Assembly: GCF_003573695.1 (NCBI RefSeq)
Contig: NC_039360.1
Span: 121,978,336 to 122,042,335, forward strand
DNA from: Papaver somniferum
Taxonomy: Eukaryota > Streptophyta > Magnoliopsida > Ranunculales > Papaveraceae
DNA: 64,000 bases
Direction of reading: 5' to 3'
The translations under genes and the position numbers were made by a program. How positions within the stretch are numbered: the stretch's first letter is position 1; every line of letters begins with the position of its first letter. This document shows positions 10,100 through 22,159 of the stretch, piece after piece. Below the pieces are notes generated by a model. That model was given only the letters and a program-made list of their open reading frames with translations, did no database searches and was not told the origin of the DNA.

Positions 10100-11642
10100 G
10101 GGCTTTTTAATAAAGTAACCAACTTTTTGGATCATAATTAAGAAACTGGCCGTTTTTTTGAATTGTTTTACAAACTGGCCGAGTCTGACTTTTTCCGTCC
10201 CGTTTTTTGAATAAAACGGGTAACATCAGTTAAATGCTTACGTGTCAGTTATCCTACTCAGTAAAAGACAGTTAGACCCTCACATGGATTGACTAGGTCG
10301 AGTTAATAACATGAGTCGTTTTCGAGCCAACTCAGTGACTCGGACCAAGTGAAGAACATCATTATGTAGGCATTTCTACATACATGTTGAGTGTGTAAAA
10401 CAACCATGGGATTTGTAAATTTTTCCACATCTTCCTTCCCTTCTCCATACTCAGCAACACCAGAGTACCTGCAACATCACCTCTTGAACAACAGCTGCAA
10501 CAAATCCTCACCTCTAATATCTTCATAAAGTATAAACCATAGCTACCAGACCCCATGTTGACTTCAAATGCTCATATGTAGCTGAATCCACAAAACTGCA
10601 TCTGTAACTTAACCACCATCTCCATTTCTATAACTCTTGCCAACCCAGAAACCACCTACAACTCCAGCTGCAACTCCACTAGAACAACAACAGCGCAACT
10701 TCTCTGTAAAATCAATGCCTTTAACACATGCACATACATAACTGAGCCTCTTCATCTATTCCTTGTTTAATTTAGCAGACCCCATCTCTTCCCTGTTACA
10801 AGTGAACAATTGAAATCAAATCCCTTTGAAATCAACATAACTAAACTCTAATCAATTCTTATGTGCATGAAAATCAAATCTCTGCAACAATAATTGAAAT
10901 CAAATACCCAATTAAAAGCTTACCATACCAGCAACAAAACTCATCCAAAATCCAACCAAATTGTTACTGATTCAAACCCAAATGATTTTCTTATCAACCA
11001 CTGTTAATCATGATGGCAGCAGTACCCATTTAATTGATAAAATTAAAAATCCTAATTAACGCAATCCCCTAATTTCTGAAGAACCCTAATTAAGGAATCC
11101 CCAATGCAACATCCAGAACCCTAATTGTTGAAATTAGATCCAAACGAACATGCATATGATGAATTAACACAAACCCATTGTCTCAAACTGAATCAATTCA
11201 ATTAAAGTATTATCAATAAAAAAACTAACTGAATTAACAAGGATTACGAACAGTTGAGAGAAAGAGAGAGACTAAGAACAATTGAGAGAAAGGGAGAGAC
11301 TAAGAACAGTTGAGACAAAGAAAATCTTCTGGTGGTTCATCCCATTTGTTGCAAACTCCAACTAAAATCAGAAGATGAAGGTCGCTGCTTCTCCGTTCCT
11401 GGCTTTAGAATTTTTTTCAAAATAGACTCTCGACAATGTAAAAACCAAAGAGAAGATACAAGGGTTACATGAAGGATATGGTGGTCATTTTAAGTATAGA
11501 AATTGACTAAGTCAACTTGTTGGACCATCTTGGTGGGACCGTATGAAATAAATAACGGAAAGGCCAGTTTATAAAACATTTTGAGAAAACGGCCGGTTTA
11601 TTAATTAGGGGTGTTGAAGTTGGTTACTTTATTAATTTGCCC
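10100..11642. mobile_element. Non-autonomous MULE with 9-bp TSD
   Basis: Terminal inverted repeats extend for about 85 bp: the left begins GGGCTTTTTAATAAAGTAAC, the right, reverse-complemented, GGGCAAATTAATAAAGTAAC, and both continue through AACTGGCC-like motifs. The 9-bp TSD ATAACTAAT is perfect (10091-10099, 11643-11651). Long TIRs plus a 9-bp TSD define Mutator-like elements. The interior (about 10350-11420) has no transposase; it is C- and A-rich on the plus strand with a GAGAGAAAGAGAG-type tandem near 11255-11330, and could be captured host sequence that I do not recognise. Confidence 0.85.
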
Positions 11643-11760
11643 ATAACTAATTTAGGATCGCGAGGTCATAACTAATTTAGGATCGCGAGGTCTAAATAGT
11701 AGGTATGATCGCCAGGTTATAACTAATTTAGGATCGCGAGGTCTAAATAGTAGGTATGAA
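11643..11760. repeat. Short tandem repeat next to the MULE
   Basis: ATAACTAATTTAGGATCGCG followed by AGGTC recurs three times (about 11643, 11668, 11720), with an AAATAGTAGGTATGA spacer in the later copies. A related, more diverged copy lies left of the MULE at 10044-10099. This tract joins the petB-intron-like sequence at 11760-11790 and may be part of the plastid-derived segment. Confidence 0.6.
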
Positions 11761-11790
11761 TTGGATTCCGTGCTCCAGGTATTAGAATAA

Positions 11791-12865
11791 TAGCCTGTTT
11801 GGATACATTAATAGGAGTAAGAAGTCCTTCTGTGAGAAGCAGAAGCTCTTACGAGAAGACAAAAGTAAAAAAAAGCTAATCTGTCAAATCCCTTACTTAT
11901 AAGCTAAAAATCAATTAAGTAAGTTTGGCAAAAAGAAAAAATCTGATAATTTCATGGTTACATTTTCAGCAGGCTTTCGATGATCACAAGATCAAAATAT
12001 AGATGCTTCGATTCAGCTAAAACACAATTTTTTGTATCACAAATTTATCATTTAAATTAACTTAAAATTGTATGTTCGATCAAACTTAAGAATGCATGTT
12101 TTTATTCATCGGTTGCAAATCATTCCTAAATCACTTAATAAATGGAAACCGTACTGAATACTAGTAACCAGATCTATCCTACCAAACATAAGGAAAAGTA
12201 AAATTGAATTTGTACATCTGATATGCCTATAATTCCATATTCATATCGCCAACGACTTCATCTTCCAAGATTTGATTTTATATTCTTGGCTAGTAATCAG
12301 ATATAGAAATTAAAATCTACCCTCTTAATGTTTGGTTGCCGTAATGTTTAAACCCATTGATTATTTTTTTTTCTGATTGATCAGATTTTTGTTGTGACCA
12401 CATCAAAAATTAAATTTTATTTGATTAAGGTTCGAAATCCAATCAAAATTTCTATAAGTCAATAAAAATTTTATAAAAAAATATTGTAAGAAGAATACCA
12501 AGACTATCGATAAAATGAAAAAAATTTACATGAGACTTGAACCTTGATTTTCTTTTAGGATTAAGTTCTCTACAAGAGAAAGAGAGACAGAAGGAAGGAG
12601 GAAGGAAGACAGAAGGAAGGAGGAAGGAGGAAGGAAGACGCAGGGGGAGAAACCGATGAATGATAGGGATTATGAATGTGGGTCCCACGAGAAGTTACTT
12701 CTTTCCGAAATGAGAAGCCAATTTTTTTTGCTTCTCCATGGAGCTGCTTTTCAACTTATAAGTAGTTTCCATAAGTCAATTTATTTTAACTATCCAACCT
12801 TACTTTCGATTTTTTGACTTTGAAAAGTCAATAAGATACTTATTTTTCAGTATCCAAACGGGCTA
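11791..12865. mobile_element. Tourist-like element inserted in plastid-derived DNA
   Basis: Ends are TAGCCTGTTTGGATAC and, reverse-complemented, TAGCCCGTTTGGATAC. The TSD is TAA (11788-11790 and 12866-12868). No transposase is visible in 1075 bp. A GGAAGGAGGAAGACAGAAGG microsatellite-like tract lies at about 12586-12640. The flanks join into plausible petB intron sequence, which supports the excision points. Confidence 0.7.
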
Positions 12866-12868
12866 TAA

Positions 12869-13203
12869 GTATCCGACGGGGTAGTACCATCTCTGTCGAG
12901 ATGACAGACCTATTCTCTGTATTATTAATAGGATCAATTATAACAAGTCACACACTCATATTTTGGAAATACTGAAACAAAGAAATTCCACGGTCGAACT
13001 ACCAGAATGATCTATAAAAAAATTCCTAAGTAATTCATTTTCTATTGAAAAGCTAGGACTTCATGGTTCTTATGGACCTAATTCACTGAAATCCGGTCCG
13101 GTAAAACCGAAGAATTATAAATCTCTAAAATAATACATAGGAATACCGCAAATAAAGCCATTGTGACACCCATCAAAGGGGTAGTTCCCCATCCAGGAGC
13201 TAT
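12869..13203 (-). pseudogene. Nuclear plastid DNA (NUPT): psbH 3' part, petB exon 1 and intron start
   Basis: On the minus strand 13203-13078 encodes the C-terminal half of photosystem II protein PsbH ([20 protein letters not shown], then [11 protein letters not shown] and a TAG stop). After a spacer, ATGAGT (12959-12954) is the two-codon exon 1 of petB, followed at once by GTGTG, the 5' consensus of its group II intron, and intron-like sequence. The order psbH-petB is the plastid order. Homology ends abruptly before the first half of psbH. The petB intron appears to continue beyond the Tourist insertion at 11760-11790. A nuclear fragment like this is not expected to be expressed. Confidence 0.85.
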
Positions 13204-13760
13204 TGAATTGTTTGCGCAATGTATTTCAATTGCGTTTAGCCTATTTCACCAATTTTAATGCTCCATGAGAAATGAACTTGATTAGAGCAAGGCTTCAGGC
13301 TATTCTCTAGGTAGTATTCGTACTTGCATCGTTTTACATGTAAGTGTGATGATTTTAGGAAATTAACAGAGTAACTTGCTCTCTTCATACTCTAGGGATT
13401 TTGATAATTAGAGATTAAATATGAATTCTAATCGTTCATTGAAATACTTGTTTACAATGAAGATGAAATCTTTATCCAATACTTTCACATCTTTGATTTG
13501 CGTGATTGATTTCCTTGTTTTGTTTTTAGTTTATATTTATGATGGGTTTGTTTTCAGAATTCACCATTTCCAGGAATTTATCATCCCATGGGATTACAAA
13601 TTCTTGAATTCAAATAAATCCCTTGTATGTTTGGTAACTCAATTAAAAGTCATAGGATTTATAGAGTTTTCTTGTTTTAAAGTCTTTGTATCGTTTGGCA
13701 AATTGACATTACCCTCAAATCTTAAAATTGCATATATTAATAGTCTTGGGACTTCACAAA
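13204..13760. other. No recognised feature
   Basis: A 115-codon open frame at 13421-13768 has low-complexity, hydrophobic composition and no recognisable motif. I treat it as chance. Confidence 0.3.
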
Positions 13761-14377
13761 ATTATTAATATATGGAGGTATACCAAAAGCACTATTTTTT
13801 TTTTGCTAATTAAAATATGTAAATGATAATGGATATAAATGTCTTCCTTAATAATCCAAACGAGCAACAAGTTATACTTTATCCAAGAAGAAATCATTGA
13901 TGGAATTAGACAAGAAGCAACGGGAGATAATCCCGAGTATGATAGTATGTAAACACTAAAAATTTCATGCCAATAAGCTTTAAACATGCTCGACAAGTTG
14001 GAAATATTTTGGCTTCAACAAGAAGGTGCCTATACTAACGAGGTCTTGTGCATCCGCAAATCAAAAGATAGCATAACAACCCAAAAAGTTAATACATCAT
14101 TTGAGATTTCTCAAACAACTATAAATATTTCTCAAATAACTGTAGATAAGTATTTTATTTCATCTTAAATTTCGATGTAACAAGATCTATAAGTTTCCAA
14201 TGATGATGATTATATTAATATATGGAGGTAAATTCCTTACGGCGGGACTAGAAAAATCTATTGATATTAATGTGGAGGTTATTACTGTTTATAACTGGCC
14301 CAAGTTGGGACTATGATTTTTTATCAATGTACAAAGTTTATTAATATATGGAGTATTAATATGTGGAGTTCTTACTG
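13761..14377 (+). mobile_element. pogo/Tigger (Lemi1-like) remnant
   Basis: The right end, reverse-complemented, starts CAGTAAGAACTCCACATATT and contains repeated ATTAATA(T)CTCCA(T)ATATTAATA. This resembles the CAGTAAAACCTCTATAAATT termini of plant pogo/Lemi1 elements. It is followed by TA (14378-14379), the expected target. Upstream, 13975-14168 reads ALNMLDKLEIFWLQQEGA, ending in ISQITVDKYF, like the C-terminus of Tigger/CENP-B-type DDE transposases. The left end and the catalytic domain are missing. Confidence 0.55.
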
Positions 14378-14379
14378 TA

Positions 14380-14800
14380 TATGTAATTTAGAGTTAAAAT
14401 AAAGTGGGTCCATAAATCCCTTGATAAGTTTCCCAGCAAATCTTAGGGGGGAGGAGTCGGATTCCATATGGAGGATTTGCTGGAAAACTGATTCCCGTAA
14501 GAAACTTGATTACAAGGATTTTGGCAACCAGACATACCGAGGAATACGTAATTCTACCAAATCCCCTGGACCCATAAATTCCATCCTTAAAATTCTACAT
14601 CCAAACCCACCATTAGTTTATAAAAAATCTGAAAATCCCCCTTTGGTTACGTAAGAAACCGAAACAAACGATAATCTTATACCTCTCTGTGGGAACAATC
14701 CTTTCTTGCCCTTACTTCATAATATATTTTGAGTAATGAGAAAGTGTTATTATTTCTGACATATTACGAGAACGACCAGACTTTTTCTCAAGAATCAATC
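14380..14800. other. No recognised feature
   Basis: A 77-codon open frame (14421-14654) shows no family motif. It probably belongs to an eroded transposable element. Confidence 0.25.
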
Positions 14801-14872
14801 CAAACCAAGATTTTACCCACAATAGTTTTTGTTTTAAATTTCGGGGACAAAATTCTGTAAAGGGGTGAGTGA
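14801..14872 (+). mobile_element. 3' tip of a Ty3 element interior with polypurine tract
   Basis: GGGGACAAAATTCTGTAAAG followed by GGGTGAGTGA sits directly before TGTAACACCCCG. A GAGGACGAA/GGGGACAAAA stretch and a purine tract before an LTR that begins TGTAACACCCC is typical of Tekay/Del-type Ty3 retrotransposons. The rest of the interior is absent. Confidence 0.6.
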
Positions 14873-17292
14873 TGTAACACCCCGTGTTTTTTTAGCATGG
14901 CACATGCTCAAAGATGCGCCATGGTCTGAGATGAAGCTTCATCTCAAGATTCTGTTGCATTTAAGAGGACCACTGGCCAAGGAACAATATAGCGCCAGGT
15001 ATGGCGCATTACGAAGGCATATGTGCCAAGACCAGTATTTGCGCTAAGTATGGAGCATTATGTGAGTTATATTGGCCAAGAGCCAATGTCGCACAAAATG
15101 GTGCATTAGGTCAGTTAGGAGATGGCCTTGAGCAAAGTAGCGCCATTATGGCGCATTACATATGACATTGGTCTATGGCCAACATTGCTTCACAATGATG
15201 CTTAGGTTAGAACAGGATGGACGAGATGGTGTACAACCATTGTAGTTGTAAAAAATATTACTTCCAACATCTAACATTGAATTTAAAGTAATTGCAAGAT
15301 AAGTAAGTAAAGAGATGCACAAGAATACAAGGTATACGTGGTTCGGTATGATTACCTGCATCCACGAGGGTGAAAGGATGTATCTTATTACTTCTTAAGG
15401 ATTACAAGGATGATAGAACTCAATGGAACACAATACTTAGTCTCTCTCTTTACTCACTTACTTACAAAACTTTCCCCTCTCTCAATACATAGTTGTGTAT
15501 TTATAGGTATAAGGTGAATATACAACCATACTGTGTTATACTAATCTATCTATCTTGATGTTCCTCTCGGATGAATGTGAATAGTCACTTCCGATGTGCT
15601 CCGCCCGATACTTCTTACACCCGAAGAATATGCCTTCCGATATATCATCGTCCGATGTAAATGCCTCATCCGCTGTAAATTCCTTACCTGATCCGAACCT
15701 GTCAATCCTTCTGTGTTTATACCCACCATGACTTGACCCTTCTGCTCCCCACGCGTGCTCTGTAAGTAGCATTTAATGCCTTAATCTCCCGATCCACGCT
15801 ATACCATTAGGTCAGGCCCAAGATTTACACGTGTTCGCTTCTCACGTGGGTGTGGTAGATATCTATTTTACTGTGTCAAGGCTAGGGAACTGATTATGCT
15901 TCTCTTTGATCATTCTTTTGGTACATCACCACTTAAGATGTTGCCACCTGTATATGTCAAATAATTGCTATTACAACCATCATGGATGTAAATATTGGAA
16001 TTGGCCTATCACCAATATTGCAGCAAAGTAGATATTGGAATTGTCCTTGGAAATGTACAACCATCGTGGCTGGACATTAGATTTGGCATGTGGACCAAAG
16101 CTGGAAATACATCCATTATGACACTTCACGAGACTTGGCCAAGACAGTGTACATCCATCATGGCGTTTCACTGCAGTTGGCCTATGGGCAAAAACAAAGT
16201 ACAACCATCTTGGCGCTTCATTAGAGTTGGCCGAGGCAATGTACAACCATCTTGGCCTCACTTGGTGATTTAATTTTCCTCCCCAACTTTCAGTTGTAAA
16301 AATGTCCTTAAGACATATATAGGGAGGGGTAGCTGGTTGAAGGTGCATAGTGGACTATGCATAAGTAAGCTTCATAGCTTAGACGGACGAGCATAAATGA
16401 TGCTTAGGCCTCATTTATAGCTGTGTAACCTTACCAATGGGGCATATGATGCAAATACATCACCATGCCATGCTGCAAACTAAGTTATGTGCAATCTTTG
16501 TGCATTTTGACGGAACGACCTATACGAACCAGGCCATTATTGCTTGGCCACGATCTTGCAACACGAGTTGGCTTAAGTTGATGTCCATTCGGGGATGAAC
16601 TACAGTCATTTCTTTATCCCTTTAATGTAGGGAAGGGTACGTAGGAAGACACAATGAGTTGCAGCATTACGGGTCCATCACATTGTTGCTCATATCATCT
16701 AATTGCGAGATGATTGCGGCATATTGGCCTCTCATATCGCATGGCTCAGTATTGTGATGCAAGAGATGATTGTGCGCAAACTTGATAAGGCAAGTTTCAT
16801 TCCATTCCTTGGATGATCATACTTCCTATAAAGGCGTTCAACGTGGGCGTGGACCAATGACGCATTAGGTATGGCCATGAAAGCAAGCAATATCAGTGTG
16901 CAAGTTAACAAAGCTTGTATAAGCCTAGGGAAAGTACAAAATGAGCCTGATTGATGCAACCTGGGCACGGTAAAGACAAGTGCATACTTTCATCAATGCT
17001 TAAGCTGAGTAAAGGGGCGGAACTAGGCCTACAATGACTTATGTGCAAGTTCAAGGCATCTTCTATGCATCGGCATTAGCCTCTATGGATTTAAACTCTT
17101 CGCATAACAAGGGTAAGTTTGGGACGGTGTGGAAGCTAAGTTAAAGGCAACATGCCTGTCGAGCATACTTGCAAGAGAAGATGGACGTGCATTTTCCTAG
17201 TTTTTAAGGCCCGAATTCTAGCATCAGAGTGGCGCATCAGGGAGTTATGGCCTGCGCAACTGGCGTTCTAGGCGTAATTTTCTGGTCCGTTA
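14873..17292 (+). mobile_element. 3' LTR of a truncated Ty3 (Tekay-like) element
   Basis: It begins TGTAACACCCCG directly after a polypurine tract. It holds two blocks of degenerate ~60-bp repeats: GGCCAAG..GCGCCA..TGGCGCATTA at about 14915-15200, and GTACAACCATC.TGG..TTGGCC at about 15976-16265. A later solo LTR (15241-15975) split the LTR. The right limit is taken where LINE homology resumes (17293); I see no clear CA end or TSD there. Confidence 0.55.
15241..15975. mobile_element. Solo LTR with 5-bp TSD ACCAT
   Basis: It runs from TGTAGTTGTA to TATTACA (TG...CA) and is flanked by ACCAT on both sides (15236-15240, 15976-15980). It contains the TACGTGGTTCGG...CATCCACGAGGG segment often found in plant LTRs and a TATTTATAGG TATA-like site near 15497. 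It inserted into the ACAACCATC repeat block of the surrounding Ty3 LTR. Confidence 0.75.
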
Positions 17293-18458
17293 AAGGATTT
17301 CTGCACATATTATGAAAATATAGGAAGAAAGCGGGTCACATTTTCAAATACCTCTTGTTGAGTTGATGTATCCATGAAGTGTACTGTCCATGTTGATCGA
17401 ATATGTAACAGTTCTGACACATAACATAATGTAATCTACAAAGGTTGATGGAAACTTGGTTAATGCATTTTCGATGAATCCCCAATCTAAGCTGTCGTAG
17501 GATTTCGGTATATCTATTTTGAGAGTTATTTTTGGATCCTTGGTGAGGCTTGAGGTTCCGATGTGGTGGAATAACTCTCTAGCAATCACTATTTGTCTTG
17601 AATTATCTTTGTGGTACAAATGCACTTTGATATGGGCTTATTAAGAAAGTTAGTAGGGATGTAATTGATTAACTAGTATAGGTATGAATTTTGAAGGTTT
17701 TGATGGATGCTCCACTTTAGGTATTAGCGTCATATTTATGTGATTCATGAATGGATGCATATGAAGATCATTGAAAAACTTTGAGCCATAACTATCAATT
17801 TGGAGCGAGTTGTTTCCCAGAAAACTTTAAAAACACTTAATTACTTGTGTAACCATCTGGACCAGGAGCACTCTAGGAATTTATAGAGAAGAGGGATTGT
17901 TTGATTTCCGATGCAGTTACTTCCTTAGCAAGTAGGCCAAACTGTCTAAGAGTTAATCTTGAGTTGATATTTGTAAGAAGATCCCCATCTATCACAGTAG
18001 GTGGGGCCGTATATTGTTAAGTGTAATGATCAAGAATGATTTGAACTACGTTCTCCTTCTTATTAACCTAGTTATGTTGTGGGTATTGAAGTCGTTTTAC
18101 ATTGTTACAGACCATGTGAATGGTTGCTTTAATGTGGAAAAAGATTGTATTGAGATTGCCTGATTGTAACCATTGAATTATGGATATTTGCTGCCAGTAT
18201 GTTGCGTGATATTGTAACAACTCTGTATGATTGATTCTTAGCTGTTTTTCCTATGCCGACCAAAATTCCAGTTTGTTACCCGATTGGGTAGCACACTGAT
18301 GCTGAGCAAGTTTTATCTTGGTCGTCGATTTCCTGATCATAGTTGGAAGGTGGTCAAAAGTTTCCTTATTCTATTCCAATAGAGTTTGACCGGTTGTTAT
18401 GAGTTTCAACTAAAGGCCAGAGGTAGTTTCGATATCTTTCTTTTGTGCCCAAGCCGAT
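17293..18458 (-). pseudogene. Old LINE, reverse-transcriptase part
   Basis: The minus strand reads VTASEIKQSLFSINS (stop) SAPGPDGY near 17930-17850, then KIDIPKSYDSLDWGFIENAL near 17560-17490, and STRGI (stop) KCDPLSSYIFIICAEIL down to 17293. These are RT blocks of plant L1-type LINEs (APGPDG, the D-K-A-YD block with S for A, and RG.RQGDPLSPY). The FADD catalytic box would follow but is cut off by the Ty3 LTR. Several stops show that it is dead. It continues upstream through the solo LTR at 18459-19949. Confidence 0.8.
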
Positions 18459-19949
18459 TGATGTGATGTAGATAGTGGTAAATAGGATGTCGTTCACTCG
18501 GGCTTGTAAAGGTTTGATTTAAGGCTTAAAAATTGAAAACACTAATTATATATATATACACACAAAGGTTTGTCGAGATGAAGAATTTACTGGGACTCAA
18601 AATTTCACTACTTCTCATATTCTTGTGGTTCAATCATTAACTCTAAACAATATAGCTCAAACAAACGAAGTTGTGCCTCTAATTCTTTGCCAAAAATAGA
18701 TTTCACAAAACATTAGTTGTAAGTTGTAAGCATGACGCATCAAAAGTAATTAAAACTAAGCATGCGACATCAGAAAAAATAACAAGTAATTAATATAAAT
18801 CATAAATCAATTAAGGATCTATGCAAAAAGTCATAAAAATAATTAATTCATTTACCACAATCATGAAAAGTTGCTTGCTCAGTTGTCCCAGTGTTGGGGT
18901 TTAGCTCCTCATATTATTCACGTGCTCAAAATAGGTGTTCATAGCTCAAACAGGTGAAAAACAAGAGAAAACTAATAACTCAGGCAGTTTGCAACGCTGT
19001 GTAGGCGTTACAACCAGCTGTTACATAAACGATTCAAGAAAACAGCTGCAGAATAATAGTGAATTAACAACACACAGTAAGTGTCATCTGCGTCTTCTTC
19101 TTCTTTCTTCCCTGCTGATGATGAATCGTCTCTGCAACTGTTTTTTCTTCACTGCCACTCCCCCCAAAGTCTCGATTTTCCTCTATGGGACTCGTACCTC
19201 CTCTATTTATACACAACAAACCCTAATTCTATCGAATAAATCCGAGAATATCTCGGTTTTCTTTCACCGGAAGTCACCGGGATTTTCTTTCCCCTGATTC
19301 ACCTCACGCGTTCCCTTTTTAACTGAAACTATTCTCTATTTTATAAATAAATCCTTTGAGAAGATATTCTCTCCTTAATTCACCACGAATGTCCAAAAAT
19401 AATTCCACTAAAAAGCCGAGAATGTTTCTCCTCCTCGTTTTCTTCAAATCGACAATATCTTTCCTTTTTTATGATTCTGAACCACATACAATCCCTGACT
19501 TTTCGCAACAAACTCAAACCAATCGAATGCAATCGAAATCCAATCAAATCTTACAAGAAAATCTCGTTTAACTCAATCCATGGAATATCACAGAAACTGA
19601 TTTCTCAAACCAAGTTTTTCCCGCCAAATTTTAATTCATTTGAAATGAAAAAGATGACCTCCCCCTAACAGCGGCTGGTGTGTGAATAACAGTGGGGTGT
19701 AAATAACACATCTTGGGTACAAATAGCAGTGAGGTGCCCCTTAGTAATTGAAGTACCCTTTATCCAAACTGAGAGTCCGAATAGTAGGTGCTCTCTGGGT
19801 GCCTTTATCAACTTTTTGAGCCGATTTCTCCAAAAATATTTATCGCCCAAAAATACCTACAAAGACATAAAACACCAAAATAAGTACAAAATCTAGCACT
19901 AACAATACACATAATTGAGATCAAAATAGACACATAGATGCGTCTATCA
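18459..19949 (-). mobile_element. Solo LTR with 5-bp TSD CCGAT, inside the LINE
   Basis: Read on the minus strand it runs from TGATAGACGCATCTATGTGT to CTACATCACATCA. It is flanked by CCGAT at 18454-18458 and 19950-19954. Joining the flanks restores an open LINE frame (VVES|AWAQKK), which confirms both ends. Orientation is inferred from the TGATAGACGC start. No internal coding sequence. Confidence 0.8.
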
Positions 19950-19954
19950 CCGAT

Positions 19955-20664
19955 TCAACCACTTTCTTGAGTTTCAGATGAGTGAGCCATATGTGTTCAA
20001 ATTTGTAATTTTTTGTTCCCTACCAATATATTGCTTTTCCTTGTAATAGGATTGGTACGTGATTAGATATTATTCTAAGAAGATGATTAACTGCTGCATG
20101 TGGATTTTTCAGTACGCCAATGTTGGGTTTCCAGGGCTCTATCCAGTCCCTCTAAAATGTTATCCTGCCCCAGTTGGTTGTTTTTCCATGTGTAGGGGTC
20201 ACCTCGAAATCCCAAATCCATAAACCCCATCTGGCCATCATTGTGAGGAGAGGTTGAGATTGAGCATAAGTTACTTGTCTTCCTCCTTTTTGTTTTTGAT
20301 TGATCCAGAATGTCATTGAAGCCTCCTAGCAAAAGCAAAGGCATAAACGGGATGGTGTTGTTGAAGATTGATGGGAAGTCTTGCCAGAGACTTTTCCTTA
20401 TATCCGGGTGCAGTTGGCCATAAATACCTGTGCTGAGCCATGGTTTTTGAGGCGGTGGTGTAATAACCCTTGTATAAATGTAATTCTGTGAGTGGAGTAA
20501 TATTTTGATGTTGAAGTTATCGTCCCATATTAGACAAAGACCTCATCGCCTTCCACTTTTAGGGACCAAAAAGTGATATAGAACTGAAAGGATTGTGCTA
20601 GGCTTCTCTATGATGATCATTATCTTAGGGAAACTAGCCCTCTTAAATTTTGAATATATATTGG
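19955..20664 (-). pseudogene. Old LINE, endonuclease part
   Basis: The minus strand at 20350-20085 reads LLLGGFNDILDQSKTKRRKT, MDLGFRGDPYTWKNNQLG, and LEGLDRALETQHWR. This is the C-terminal half of the LINE APE-type endonuclease (GDFN, DLGF.G..YTW.N, LDRAL). The N of the GDFN box is kept but its D reads G, so the enzyme would be inactive. The frame is broken upstream. The first ~15 endonuclease codons lie at 34204-34255, beyond the LTR retrotransposon. Confidence 0.8.
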
Positions 20665-21479
20665 TGTGGATGGGGAAAAACGGGTCGCCGGTTTTTCGGG
20701 AAAGTGGAGAGTCGAGCGTGCTGTCGAGACTCCTCAGCCGGGCAAAATGTTATTCCTCATACAGATGCACCGCTGCAAAGGGGGTGCTTAGATTCGGGAA
20801 ATCAATCTGTATGACTCCGGCCTAAACCAAGACAATGGCCGTTCCAGAGTCATTTCGGTCGCAAAGAGGGAGATGGGTTGATTTGTAGGAGGGAAGCTGA
20901 GAATTGTGTGGGATCAGTGATGATCGAGGATTGTGGGTGTGTTGAAGGTTTATGCAATAATGGTGAACTGGTGAAGTTGAGTTCTGTGAATAAGTTTGTA
21001 TCGAGTTGTTGACCGAAAACGTTGATACTGATGATATCTGTTGTCCTCGATTTTACTTATTTATATTGCAAGAATGATGAACCACTAATACCTGTAAGTG
21101 TGACGGTTTCTTGAGTGAAAGAGTGGGAAAGTGGGAGATCGTGGTAAAGTCAGTTCCATGTCGTGTGGATACTTGACTGATCGTGCACCCACTACTTTTC
21201 TAACCACTTCAACCGTTTACACGACTTACGCACATTTCTCGTTGTGGATGAATCCACGTGCCGTAGACCGCCAGACCAAAACCCTAAGTGATATCCCCCT
21301 ATTTTTGACGTGATTGATGTCTCACAAGTCGTGGAGTCTGCAGGGAAGACGTGTTTTGATTAGTCAATTGTTGACAATGAATCTGAGTTTCGTTGAATCG
21401 AGCATGAATGATGAATGCTCAGTGATTCACGGGTTGAATATATAGTTCTCTGAAGGGATTTCAATATTGTTGATTCACT

Positions 21480-21815
21480 GATGAATTACTGACGAGCGAC
21501 TGAGCAAGTATTGCTCAATTCTGCGAATTACTGAATATTGGGGATTTGATGAGCAACTGAGAAAGCATTGCTCAATTCTGCGAATTATGAGAATTTGATG
21601 AGCAGTTGAGCTAGTATTGCTTAATTCACCAAATTACGAGAATTTAATGAGCAACTGAGCAAATATTGCTCAATTCACCAAATTAATGATTTTTTATAAC
21701 CTAACGTGCAACCGAGCAAGTATTGCTCAATTCGACAAATTATGATGAATTGCTAAATATTGATCAATATTCGAGCAATTGAGCAAGTATTGCTCGTTTC
21801 AACAAATTATTTACT
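21480..21815. repeat. GAGCAA...TTGCTC dyad array in left LTR
   Basis: About six units of GAGCAACTGAGCAAGTATTG followed by CTCAATTC are spaced 50-70 bp. Each unit can fold because GAGCAA is followed by TTGCTC. The right LTR keeps two units (31436-31530). Confidence 0.8.
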
Positions 21816-22159
21816 AGTGACGTGACCCAGTAAAATATCAATTAAAATATTGATGTTGATTAGTGAATCAACATAAATTTTATTAGTGTTCGAAGAGTGC
21901 TCAAAATGATGATTTCACAGCGCGTTCATTCGAAAACCCTAATTTTTTTGTCAATCCTCCATCAATTGGAGTATTGCTGAAAATTGATCATGAATCAAGA
22001 GGGACGGACCACATGGGATGAGGAGTGTCCATGTGGTGCCCAGTGCTCGAGTGAGCACGCAACAGGATTCTCAGAGAGTTGGTGAGAAATCATGAATAAA
22101 TGGTGGATTCACCATTTACTGAAAATATTGTTGGGTTCAACATTAGGTGTAAAACCTAG

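Noticed and set aside
13421..13768. 115-codon plus-strand ORF
   Set aside because: AT-rich, hydrophobic, no recognisable domain, between a plastid insert and a transposon remnant.
15995..16348. 92- and 122-codon ORFs on opposite strands with repeated WLY/ACAACC words
   Set aside because: Translations of the degenerate ACAACCATC tandem repeat of the LTR; the repetition is at DNA level and open in several frames.
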